Assembly (NCBI GenBank): GCA_900756715.1
Contig: CAAELC010000026.1
Span: 1 to 8,581, forward strand
DNA length: 8,581 nt
Reading direction: 5' to 3'
Source: an uncultured Oscillospiraceae bacterium
GTDB lineage: Bacteria; Bacillota; Clostridia; Oscillospirales; Oscillospiraceae
Under the pieces are notes generated by a model. It was not told where the DNA came from. It made no database searches and saw only the letters and a program-made list of their open reading frames with translations. The translations under genes and the position numbers were made by a program. Numbering within the stretch: position 1 is the first letter of the stretch; each line of letters begins with the position of its first letter. Positions 1 to 5,800 of the stretch are shown here, one piece after another.

Positions 1-42
1 GCCCGCTCGGCGCACTACGATGCGCCGAGCGGGCGGTTTTTT
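1..42 (+). terminator. Strong intrinsic terminator for an upstream plus-strand gene
   Basis: A perfect 14-bp stem is formed by bases 1-14 and 21-34 around the 6-base loop CTACGA. It is followed by GG and six T on the plus strand (37-42). This is a textbook intrinsic terminator for transcription entering from the left, so a plus-strand gene probably ends just outside the window. The hairpin also lies immediately behind the stop codon of the minus-strand rlmA-like gene, so it may work in both directions. The T-tract needed for the minus direction would lie beyond base 1 and cannot be seen. Confidence 0.9.
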
Positions 43-48
43 GCTGTT

Positions 49-876
49 TCAGTCTTCGCGCCGGAATACATGAATGTCAAAGCTGATGCGACAGCGCAGT
101 GTTTCCAGCGCCGACAGCCGTTCCACCCCCGCTCTGGGCGTTTTCCAGCAATAGGGGGTCATGTGGAACAGAGCCATGATGTCCTCCTGACAGGGCAGGA
201 AGATTTCATCCTCCACATGGCGCACTTCCACATAGGAAAACCCTTCGTAGGGGGTGCGTTTTATCTCGTTCGGATAGGGCTGGTTATAAAGCACTTTTTT
301 CATTTCCCAAAGGTGCTTTTCTGACGGCACCACATACAAAAAGCAGCCGCCGCTTCTCAGCAGCCGGGAAAACTCCTCCAACGCCAGAGGGGAAAAGCAG
401 TTTATCAGCAGGTCAAGACTTTTGTCCGCCAGCGGCAGATGGTAAGAGGAGGCCACGGCAAACTCAATGCCCTTCTCCCGTTTGGCTGCCCGGCGCAGAA
501 TGAACTTGGAAATGTCGGTGCCGGCCATCCGGGGAGATTTCCCGGCATCCAGCAGGGCCTGATAAATGCCGCTGGTGTAATACCCTTCGCCGCAGCCGCT
601 GTCCAGCACCGCCGGAGCCGGGCCAGTCAGGGATACCGCCAGCTCGCACAGCGCCCGGCGCAGGGGCTGGTAATAGCCTTTGGACAAAAAAACGGAGCGG
701 GCGGCGGACATATCGGCGTCATCCCCCGGGGCGCGGGAGTGCTTCCGATTCACTGGCAGCAGATAGGTGTAGCCCTCCCGGGCAAGATCGAAGCTGTGCC
801 CGTGGGGACAGACGTAGCGCCGCTCCTCCCGCTGCAGGGGGGAGGAGCACAGGGGGCAGACGAACAGACTCCTCAA
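49..876 (-). CDS. rlmA: 23S rRNA (guanine-N1)-methyltransferase, RlmA family
   Basis: This 275-residue protein matches the RlmA family along its whole length (E. coli RlmA is about 269 residues). Family members use S-adenosylmethionine to methylate N1 of a guanine in helix 35 of 23S rRNA: G745 for the RlmA(I) group, G748 for the RlmA(II)/TlrB group. A zinc-binding site of the family type is visible as C7, C10, C23 and H27, followed by the family segment EGY-LLPV (34-42) and PGDDADM. The SAM-binding loop VLDSGCGEGYY is at 90-100. The C-terminal part keeps the family MTPY-W segment. The start is TTG at 874-876, whose last two bases belong to the TGA stop of the transporter gene (873-875), so translation is probably coupled. 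AGGAGG lies 9 bases upstream. E. coli RlmA begins two residues closer to its first zinc cysteine, which supports this start. It is the last gene of the cysteine desulfurase-MATE-rlmA operon. Which guanine is modified cannot be decided by eye. Confidence 0.93.
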   Translation of the reverse strand: MRSLFVCPLCSSPLQREERRYVCPHGHSFDLAREGYTYLLPVNRKHSRAPGDDADMSAARSVFLSKGYYQPLRRALCELAVSLTGPAPAVLDSGCGEGYYTSGIYQALLDAGKSPRMAGTDISKFILRRAAKREKGIEFAVASSYHLPLADKSLDLLINCFSPLALEEFSRLLRSGGCFLYVVPSEKHLWEMKKVLYNQPYPNEIKRTPYEGFSYVEVRHVEDEIFLPCQEDIMALFHMTPYCWKTPRAGVERLSALETLRCRISFDIHVFRRED

Positions 877-2270
877 GCCGCCTCGCCTCCTCCGGTTCTG
901 GTTACATCATGAATCCATTTGCCGCTGCGGATACGGATCAGACACAGGGGGATTTTCAGCAGGCTTTCAGTTTGCATGGCAATGGCGATGGGCCAGATGC
1001 CCCATTTGAATACCAGTGCACACAGGGCCGTCAGCGGCAGGGCCATGAGCCACTGGGGCAGCAGGTCAAAGACTGTGGCCCAGCCCACATCACCGCCGGA
1101 GCGCAGTACGCCTGTGATGGCGGAAATGGTGTACGCATGCAGGGGAATCCCTGCGAAGGCAGTGATGGCCAGCACCGCTGCAATATGGGCCGATTCGTCA
1201 AACAGCTTGAACAGCGGGAATACCACCGGCACAAACAGGGTGGGAATCAGCAGCAGGGAAATAGCCGCCAGCACTGCGCCCACCACCACGGTAAACAGCA
1301 GCAGTGCCCGGCTCAGGGACATCACATCCTCATGCCTCTGACCTTCGCCAATGGCCTTGCCCACCATCACGGCGGTGGCGGCACCCAGACCAAAGCATAC
1401 TACCAGAAACAGCCGGTTCAGGTTGCCCATCACGGCATTGGCTGCCAGCATCTGCACGGAATTTTCCGTGTAGCCCAGCACCACCGTCAGCATGCTGTTG
1501 CCAAGGCCCCAGGCGGCCTCATTCAGAATCACCGGCGAAGCGTATTTCACAAACCGCTGCAGCATGTCAAAGCCAGGACGGAAGAAGCTGGGCCAGTGTA
1601 TGCAGATGCGCTTGTCCCGCAGGGCGTAAACCAGACAGATCAAAAACTCGCTGATACGGGCGCACAGGGTTGCGATGGCTGCGCCCTCCACACCCAGCAT
1701 GGGAAAGCCCAGCTTGCCGAAGATCAGCAGATAGTTCAGCCCCGTGTTAATCAGGGTGGAGACGCCGAACAGCTTCATGCCGAAGGAGGAATTTTCCACA
1801 CTGCGCTGGGCGCTGGCATACACGGAGGATGCCATGTTGAACACATAGGAAATGCCGATGATTTTCAGGTACGGCGCGCCCAGCAAGGACAGGTGATGCT
1901 TGTTGGACATCAGATCCATCACCTGTACCGGGAACAGGAAAAATACCACCGCCAGCACCGCCGCCAGAGCGCAGCCCAGCATGCAGGCCACGCCGATGGC
2001 GCGGCTGATGCTTTTTAGATCCCGCTTGCCCCAGTACTGGCTGATGAGGATACCAAGACCGCTTTGGACGCCAAAAACGATGCTGATAAGGAGAAAAACA
2101 GGGACATTTGCGCAGGTAACGGCGGCCATTTCGTCGTTTCCCAGCTGGCTGACCATGAAGGTGTCGATCAGGCCCAGAGAAAAGGTGATAAGGTTCTGTA
2201 AAATAATGGGCAGACTCAGCCGCCAGAGGCGGTTGTAAAATTCCGGCCCGCGTTTGAGCTGGTTGAGCAT
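873..2270 (-). CDS. MATE family multidrug/cation antiporter
   Basis: This 465-residue, highly hydrophobic protein has about twelve predicted membrane segments arranged as two halves, as in MATE (NorM/DinF-like) exporters of roughly 450-470 residues. These transporters expel cationic drugs, dyes or metabolites across the cytoplasmic membrane in exchange for Na+ or H+. Visible family features are the first helix SLPIILQNLI with an acidic residue near its end (D36, in GLIDTFMVSQLG), the segment GAAIATLCARISEF (196-209) closing the N-terminal half, SPVILNEAAWGLG (245-257) opening the second half, and a conserved-looking RSGGD segment (390-394). The start is ATG at 2268-2270 with AGAGGAAG a few bases upstream. 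The gene begins 27 bases after the cysteine desulfurase stop, and its own stop overlaps the rlmA start. The substrate cannot be told from sequence. Lying next to a 23S methyltransferase hints at ribosome-targeting drugs, but that is only inference. Confidence 0.93.
   Translation of the reverse strand: MLNQLKRGPEFYNRLWRLSLPIILQNLITFSLGLIDTFMVSQLGNDEMAAVTCANVPVFLLISIVFGVQSGLGILISQYWGKRDLKSISRAIGVACMLGCALAAVLAVVFFLFPVQVMDLMSNKHHLSLLGAPYLKIIGISYVFNMASSVYASAQRSVENSSFGMKLFGVSTLINTGLNYLLIFGKLGFPMLGVEGAAIATLCARISEFLICLVYALRDKRICIHWPSFFRPGFDMLQRFVKYASPVILNEAAWGLGNSMLTVVLGYTENSVQMLAANAVMGNLNRLFLVVCFGLGAATAVMVGKAIGEGQRHEDVMSLSRALLLFTVVVGAVLAAISLLLIPTLFVPVVFPLFKLFDESAHIAAVLAITAFAGIPLHAYTISAITGVLRSGGDVGWATVFDLLPQWLMALPLTALCALVFKWGIWPIAIAMQTESLLKIPLCLIRIRSGKWIHDVTRTGGGEAA
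886..891 (-). promoter_or_regulatory. Ribosome binding site AGGAGG that supports a TTG start
   Basis: On the minus strand AGGAGG (part of a longer GGAGGAGG) lies inside the last codons of the transporter gene, 9 bases ahead of the TTG at 874-876. There is no in-frame ATG close by, so this site is the main support for the non-ATG start of the methyltransferase gene and for translational coupling to the gene before it. Confidence 0.7.
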
Positions 2271-2297
2271 AACTTCCTCTCTTTTCTTCGCCTGCCC

Positions 2298-3431
2298 TCA
2301 CAGCATGGGAAAGCGATTTTTCTGATGCGCTGCCAGAGCGCGGTGCAGGGCGGCAATATCCTCCGGGGTGGTCTCCGGAGCAAAGCTGATGCGGATGACT
2401 CCTGCGGCGGTACGCTTGTCAAGGCCCAGAGCCGACACCACATGGCTGCTTTTTCCCTTGTGGCAGGCGGAGCCTGCAGAAATGCAGATGCCCTGACTGC
2501 CCAGATCGTTTACGATGTTGCTGCTGGGATAGCCCGGCAGGGAAACGGACAGAATATGGGGAGCCGTGCCGCCGCCTACGGGGACAAGGCCCGGAATGGT
2601 CAGCAGCTTTGTAAGACACAGCTGCTTCATTTCCGCCATGTGGCGCACCTTTTCCTCGTAATGCTCCAGCCGCAGCTGAACCGCCCGGGCAAAGCCGGCA
2701 ATCTGGCCGGTAGCCTCGGTGCCGGAGCGCAGACCGCCCTCCTGCCCGCCGCCGGGCAGCAGAGGCCGGAAGCTTTTCAGCCGGGGCGATACATACAGTG
2801 CGCCGATGCCCTTGGGCGCGCCCAGCTTGTGGCCGGAAATGCTCATCAGGTCAACGCCCCATTTTGCCGGGTCACAGGGAACCTTCAAAAAGCCCTGCAC
2901 GGCATCGCAGTGCAGCAGGGGCGGATTTTTGAGCAATTGCAGCTGCCGGGCCACTTCCTCCACCGGAAAGACACAGCCGGTTTCATTGTTTACCAGCATC
3001 ATGCTGACAAGCACCGTGTCTTCCCGCACGGCGGCCAGTACCTGCGCGGCGGAGATCATGCCGGTCCGATCCGGCTTCAGATAGGTAACGGTGCAGCCCT
3101 CCTGCTCCAGCCAGCGGCAGCATTCCAGCACGGCACTGTGCTCGACGGAGGTGGTAACGATATGCTTCCCGCGGTGGCGCCCCTGCCACACAGCGCTGCG
3201 GATGGCCCAGACATCACTTTCCGTGCCGCAGGAGGTAAAAAACAGACGATCTGCGGGAATGTGGAGCGCCTGCGCCACGACCTCGCGGCATGCAGACACC
3301 AGCTGCCGCCCATCCTGGCCCAACGGATACTGGGAGGAGGGATTGCCAAAATGCTCCGTAAGCGCCTGCGCCACGGCGTCCGCCACCGGCCGGGGCACCG
3401 GCGTGGTAGCAGCATAATCCAGATAATGCAA
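2298..3431 (-). CDS. Cysteine desulfurase (NifS/IscS family, PLP-dependent)
   Basis: This 377-residue enzyme converts L-cysteine to alanine and leaves a persulfide on its catalytic cysteine, supplying sulfur for Fe-S clusters and thiolated tRNA. Numbered from the TTG start proposed here, the PLP-binding lysine is K202 in SISGHK, the ring-stacking histidine is H98 in VEHSAV, VNNETG is at 147-152, D176 and Q179 flank the cofactor, and the catalytic cysteine is C323 in ISAGSACHKGK. The start is best placed at TTG 3429-3431, because GAGGTG lies 6 bases upstream and the product then begins MHYLDYAATTP, the usual beginning for the family. An in-frame GTG at 3438-3440 would add three residues but lies inside that ribosome binding site. 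It is first in an operon with MATE and rlmA and divergent from mtaB. No iscU, thiI or mnmA is adjacent, so its sulfur acceptor is unknown. Confidence 0.94.
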   Translation of the reverse strand: MHYLDYAATTPVPRPVADAVAQALTEHFGNPSSQYPLGQDGRQLVSACREVVAQALHIPADRLFFTSCGTESDVWAIRSAVWQGRHRGKHIVTTSVEHSAVLECCRWLEQEGCTVTYLKPDRTGMISAAQVLAAVREDTVLVSMMLVNNETGCVFPVEEVARQLQLLKNPPLLHCDAVQGFLKVPCDPAKWGVDLMSISGHKLGAPKGIGALYVSPRLKSFRPLLPGGGQEGGLRSGTEATGQIAGFARAVQLRLEHYEEKVRHMAEMKQLCLTKLLTIPGLVPVGGGTAPHILSVSLPGYPSSNIVNDLGSQGICISAGSACHKGKSSHVVSALGLDKRTAAGVIRISFAPETTPEDIAALHRALAAHQKNRFPML

Positions 3432-3437
3432 AGAAAA

Positions 3438-3443
3438 CACCTC
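3438..3443 (-). promoter_or_regulatory. Ribosome binding site GAGGTG that decides the desulfurase start
   Basis: On the minus strand GAGGTG occupies 3443-3438, within AACGAGGTGT, a close match to the anti-Shine-Dalgarno complement. It is 6 bases ahead of TTG at 3431-3429. The alternative GTG start would use bases of this same motif and would have no good site of its own. Confidence 0.65.
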
Positions 3444-3463
3444 GTTTCAGCCGACGAAAGCAC

Positions 3464-3492
3464 TTGCCACCGGCGGCCAGATACAGTATAAT
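3464..3492 (+). promoter_or_regulatory. Promoter P1 of the mtaB operon, near consensus
   Basis: On the plus strand TTGCCA (3464-3469, five of six matches to TTGACA) is followed by a spacer of exactly 17 bases and a perfect TATAAT (3487-3492). The predicted transcription start is near 3499, giving a leader of about 100 bases before mtaB. The -10 is shared in antiparallel orientation with the desulfurase promoter, and the predicted starts of the two transcripts lie 18 bases apart. Confidence 0.7.
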
Positions 3493-3496
3493 ATAC
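3486..3496. repeat. 11-base palindrome GTATAATATAC spanning both -10 elements
   Basis: The arms GTATA and TATAC are perfectly complementary around a single central A. On the plus strand the palindrome contains TATAAT; on the minus strand it contains TATTAT. It may simply be the symmetric -10 of a bidirectional promoter, or it may also be an operator. The sequence alone does not separate the two. Confidence 0.6.
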
Positions 3497-3516
3497 AAGT
3501 TACAGAGTAGTGAAAA
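3488..3516 (-). promoter_or_regulatory. Promoter of the cysteine desulfurase operon
   Basis: On the minus strand there is a -35 candidate TTTTCA (3516-3511), a 17-base spacer, and a -10 TATTAT (3493-3488). The predicted start of transcription is near 3481, giving a leader of about 50 bases before the TTG start. The -10 lies inside the palindrome GTATAATATAC and overlaps, in antiparallel orientation, the -10 of the promoter facing mtaB. Confidence 0.6.
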
Positions 3517-3521
3517 ACAGG

Positions 3522-3553
3522 ACAGGCGCCGTTCCAGCGGAAAAGCGGCCTGT
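3522..3553 (+). other. Bulged leader hairpin in the mtaB 5' untranslated region
   Basis: Three stacked complementary blocks fold together: ACAG (3522-3525) with CTGT (3550-3553), GCCG (3528-3531) with CGGC (3546-3549), and TTCC (3532-3535) with GGAA (3539-3542). They close on the loop AGC. A 2-base bulge lies on the left and AAG bulges on the right. The structure lies downstream of the predicted P1 start and upstream of the extended -10 candidate. It has no T-tract after it, so it is not a simple terminator. It could be a leader RNA element or the footprint of a regulator, or it may be chance. Confidence 0.35.
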
Positions 3554-3557
3554 ATCA

Positions 3558-3566
3558 TGCTATTAT
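3558..3566 (+). promoter_or_regulatory. Possible second mtaB promoter, extended -10 type
   Basis: TGCTATTAT fits the extended -10 pattern TGnTATAAT with one mismatch. No convincing -35 is found 16-18 bases upstream (CGGAAA at 17). If used, transcription would begin near 3573, giving a leader under 30 bases that lacks the hairpin at 3522-3553. Confidence 0.35.
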
Positions 3567-3600
3567 ACGAAATAATTGGCCGGAGTGCAAGGAGAATCCC

Positions 3601-4893
3601 ATGAAAGTCGCCATCTATACCCTTGGCTGCAAAGTCAATCAATATGAAACGCAGGCCATGGAGCAGGAACTGACAGAGCGGGGCCACACGCTGGTGGATT
3701 TTGAGGACACGGCGGACGCTTACATCATCAACACCTGTTCGGTTACGGCCATCAGCGACAAAAAATCCCGCCAGATGATCCGGCGGGCCAAAAAACGCAA
3801 TCCGCAGGCGGTGGTGGCGGCCTGCGGCTGCTATGTGCAGACCCACACGGCAGAGGCTGAGAGCCTTGGCATTGATCTGGTGGGCGGCACCGGGCAGCGC
3901 ATGGAGTTTCTGAAACAGCTGGAGCTGACGCTGGCCCAGCGGCAGGCCGCTACGGCGGTGGTGGATGACGCGCTGCGCCGCAGGGAGTTTGAGGTGCTGC
4001 CCGCCGGAGGGCAGCAGGGCCGCACCCGCGCCATGCTGAAGGTGGAGGATGGGTGCCAGAATTTCTGCACCTACTGCATCATTCCCTTTGCCCGGGGGCC
4101 GGTGCGCTCGCTGCCGCTTGCCGTGGCGCGGGAGCAGACAGAGGCCCTGCGCTGGGAGGGGTATCGGGAGGTGGTGCTGACAGGCATCGAAATTTCCTCC
4201 TGGGGCCGCGACCTGCCGGGGGGGCAGACCCTGATTGATCTGGTGGAGGCGGTGTCCGCTGCGGCAGGGGATATGCGCCTGCGGCTGGGCAGTCTGGAGC
4301 CGCGGACGGTAACGGAGGAGTTCTGCCGCCGGGCGGCGGTGCTGCCCAATCTGTGTCCGCAATTTCACCTGTCCATGCAGAGCGGCTGCGACGGGACGCT
4401 GCGGCGGATGAACCGCCGGTATGACACGGCGCGGTTTTATGAATCCGTGGAGCGGCTGCACCGGTATTTCCCCGGCGTGGCGGTGACCACCGACCTGATT
4501 GTGGGCTTTCCCGGAGAGACAGAGGAGGAATTTGACCAGACGCTGGCGTTCGTCCGGAAATGCGCCTTTGCAAAAATGCATGTGTTTCCCTATTCCGTCC
4601 GCCCCGGCACCAAAGCGGCGGAGATGGAGCAGGTGCCCGGTCCGGTGAAGGAGGACCGGGCTGCCCGGGCCGGACAGGTGGCGGAGCAGCTGCACCGGGC
4701 GTATCTGGAGGAATGCGTGGGAAAGACCATGCCGGTTCTGTTTGAGCAGAAAGGAAAAAATGGCCTGTATACGGGCCACGCACCCAATTATATGGAGGTG
4801 GCGGCAGCGGGAGAAAATCTGCACAACTGCCTGCTGCCTGTGAAAATAACCGGAATTTCCGGGGAATTACTGCTGGGGGAGGTTGAAAAATGA
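3601..4893 (+). CDS. mtaB: tRNA (t6A37-C2)-methylthiotransferase MtaB
   Basis: MtaB is a radical-SAM enzyme that adds a methylthio group to t6A at position 37 of ANN-decoding tRNAs, giving ms2t6A. The 430-residue product has the usual three parts. The N-terminal domain holds the auxiliary cluster cysteines C10 (TLGCKVNQYE), C46 (NTCSVT) and C77 (CGCYVQ). The radical-SAM domain holds C152, C156 and C159 in DGCQNFCTYC, the CxxxCxxC motif. A C-terminal TRAM-like RNA-binding region lies at about 370-430. The early GCKVNQYE motif and the ISDKKSRQ segment mark it as MtaB rather than MiaB (which makes ms2i6A) or RimO. The start is ATG 3601 with AAGGAG 6 bases upstream. A run of seven G at 4218-4224 leaves the frame intact. 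It is the first gene of a four-gene operon, overlapping yfbR by ATGA. The divergent cysteine desulfurase is a plausible sulfur source, which is inference. Confidence 0.96.
   Translation: MKVAIYTLGCKVNQYETQAMEQELTERGHTLVDFEDTADAYIINTCSVTAISDKKSRQMIRRAKKRNPQAVVAACGCYVQTHTAEAESLGIDLVGGTGQRMEFLKQLELTLAQRQAATAVVDDALRRREFEVLPAGGQQGRTRAMLKVEDGCQNFCTYCIIPFARGPVRSLPLAVAREQTEALRWEGYREVVLTGIEISSWGRDLPGGQTLIDLVEAVSAAAGDMRLRLGSLEPRTVTEEFCRRAAVLPNLCPQFHLSMQSGCDGTLRRMNRRYDTARFYESVERLHRYFPGVAVTTDLIVGFPGETEEEFDQTLAFVRKCAFAKMHVFPYSVRPGTKAAEMEQVPGPVKEDRAARAGQVAEQLHRAYLEECVGKTMPVLFEQKGKNGLYTGHAPNYMEVAAAGENLHNCLLPVKITGISGELLLGEVEK
4875..4883 (+). promoter_or_regulatory. Ribosome binding site of yfbR inside the end of mtaB
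   Basis: GGGGGAGGT lies in the last codons of mtaB, 6 bases before the ATG at 4890. It supports reinitiation or coupled translation at the ATGA overlap between the mtaB stop and the yfbR start. Confidence 0.7.
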
Positions 4894-5462
4894 ATCACTT
4901 TTTTGCCTATCTTTCCCGGATGCGGTTCATCAGCCGCTGGGCGCTGATGCGCAACAGCTACACAGAAAATATTCAGGAGCACAGCCATCAGGTGGCAGTG
5001 CTGGCCCACGGACTGGCCGTGATTCGCAACCAGTATTTCGGCGGACAGGTGGACGCCGGACAGGTGGCGGTAGCGGCGCTGTATCACGATGCGCCGGAAA
5101 TTTTTACCGGCGATTTGCCCACCCCCATCAAGTACCATGACAGCCGCATCCGGGATGCCTATAAGCAGGTGGAGAATGTGGCCTGTGAGCGGCTGCTGTC
5201 CATGCTGCCGCAGGAGCTGCGGGGGGAATTTGATCAGGCGCTGCGTCCCTGCGACCCGGAAGTGGAGGAACTGGTGAAGGCAGCGGACAAGCTGGCCGCC
5301 CACTGCAAGTGTCTGGAGGAGCTGAAGGCCGGAAATGACGAATTCCGGGCGGCGGCCCGGCAGACGGCGGAGGCCATGGACCGGATGCATCTGCCGGAGC
5401 TGGACTATTTCCGCCAGCATTTTCTGGGAAGCTTCTCCATGGCGCTGGATGAAATGGAATAA
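4890..5462 (+). CDS. yfbR: 5'-deoxynucleotidase, YfbR family HD-domain phosphohydrolase
   Basis: The 190-residue product aligns along its whole length with E. coli YfbR (199 residues), a cytoplasmic enzyme that removes the 5'-phosphate from deoxyribonucleoside monophosphates and helps balance dNTP pools. The opening HFFAYLSRMRFISRWALMRN matches the family signature. R16 and W17 correspond to the residues that select deoxyribose. The metal-binding HD-domain residues are H31, H66, D67 and D133, and E70 follows the HD pair as in E. coli. GDLPTP-KY and KCLEEL-AGN-EF are also preserved, so an active enzyme is expected. The ATG start overlaps the mtaB stop (ATGA), with a strong ribosome binding site 6 bases upstream. 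A gap of 55 bases separates it from the ACT-domain gene. YfbR occurs mainly in proteobacteria and in scattered Bacillota, so ancient transfer is possible, but nothing in local base use suggests a recent one. Confidence 0.95.
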   Translation: MNHFFAYLSRMRFISRWALMRNSYTENIQEHSHQVAVLAHGLAVIRNQYFGGQVDAGQVAVAALYHDAPEIFTGDLPTPIKYHDSRIRDAYKQVENVACERLLSMLPQELRGEFDQALRPCDPEVEELVKAADKLAAHCKCLEELKAGNDEFRAAARQTAEAMDRMHLPELDYFRQHFLGSFSMALDEME

Positions 5463-5502
5463 GGCTGCTTTTGCGGCATGAAGTTTTTAAAATTCTTGGC
5501 AT

Positions 5503-5507
5503 AGGAG
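5503..5507 (+). promoter_or_regulatory. Ribosome binding site that sets the ACT-protein start
   Basis: AGGAG at 5503-5507 is 10 bases ahead of ATG 5518 but only 1 base ahead of the in-frame GTG at 5509. This favours the ATG, which also gives the usual MKAIVTV beginning. An AT-rich stretch just upstream contains TAAAAT (5488-5493), a possible weak -10 with no recognisable -35. Confidence 0.55.
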
Positions 5508-5517
5508 CGTGAATGAC

Positions 5518-5787
5518 ATGAAAGCGATTGTAACAGTAGTGGGTAAGGATCAGGTGGGCATTATTGCCGGCGTCTGCAACTGTCTGGCGGCAGATCAGGT
5601 GAATGTGCTGGACATCAGCCAGACCATTATGGAAGGATATTTCACCATGATGATGGTGGTGGATTTGACGGCCTGTCAGAAGCCCTTTGGCGAACTGGAC
5701 CGGGACCTGAAGGACTATGGCGCAGGCCGGGGCCTGTCCATCCGCATCCAGCGGGAGGATATTTTCGACGCCATGCACAAGCTGTGA
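5518..5787 (+). CDS. Small ACT-domain protein, UPF0237 family
   Basis: The product is 89 residues and is essentially one ACT domain. It opens MKAIVTVVGKDQVGIIAGV, typical of the UPF0237 family, which is related to the N-terminal ACT domain of GcvR. ACT domains usually dimerise and bind amino acids or similar small ligands. GKDQVGIIAGVCNCLA (residues about 9-24) forms the expected glycine-rich turn and first helix, NVLDISQ the second strand, and the end SIRIQREDIFDAMHKL is strongly conserved in the family. No enzyme domain is attached, so it is probably a sensor or partner subunit. The start at 5518 gives the usual family length of about 89; the in-frame GTG at 5509 is too close to the ribosome binding site. 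Only 13 bases separate it from the UPF0210 gene, its usual partner. Its ligand is not known to me. Confidence 0.93.
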   Translation: MKAIVTVVGKDQVGIIAGVCNCLAADQVNVLDISQTIMEGYFTMMMVVDLTACQKPFGELDRDLKDYGAGRGLSIRIQREDIFDAMHKL

Positions 5788-5800
5788 GGGGAGAGAAAAT

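Noticed and set aside
909..3491. Long plus-strand open frames of 369 and 388 codons opposite the MATE and desulfurase genes
   Set aside because: Both are mirror frames of conserved proteins, rich in Gln, His and Gly, without recognisable domains or start signals.
4218..4224. Run of seven G in mtaB as a slippage or phase-variation site
   Set aside because: The frame is intact and conserved on both sides, seven G is unremarkable in GC-rich DNA, and MtaB is not a typical phase-variable protein.
3214..4824. A 536-codon open frame antisense to mtaB and the start of the desulfurase
   Set aside because: It runs across two well-supported genes, has no good ribosome binding site, and its product is a low-complexity His/Arg/Gln/Leu-rich sequence typical of a GC-rich gene read on the wrong strand.
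5463..5517. Separate promoter or terminator between yfbR and the ACT gene
   Set aside because: TAAAAT (5488-5493) has no matching -35, and the small GCTGC/GCGGC hairpin before it is only 5 bp with a G-U pair. It is too weak to split the operon.
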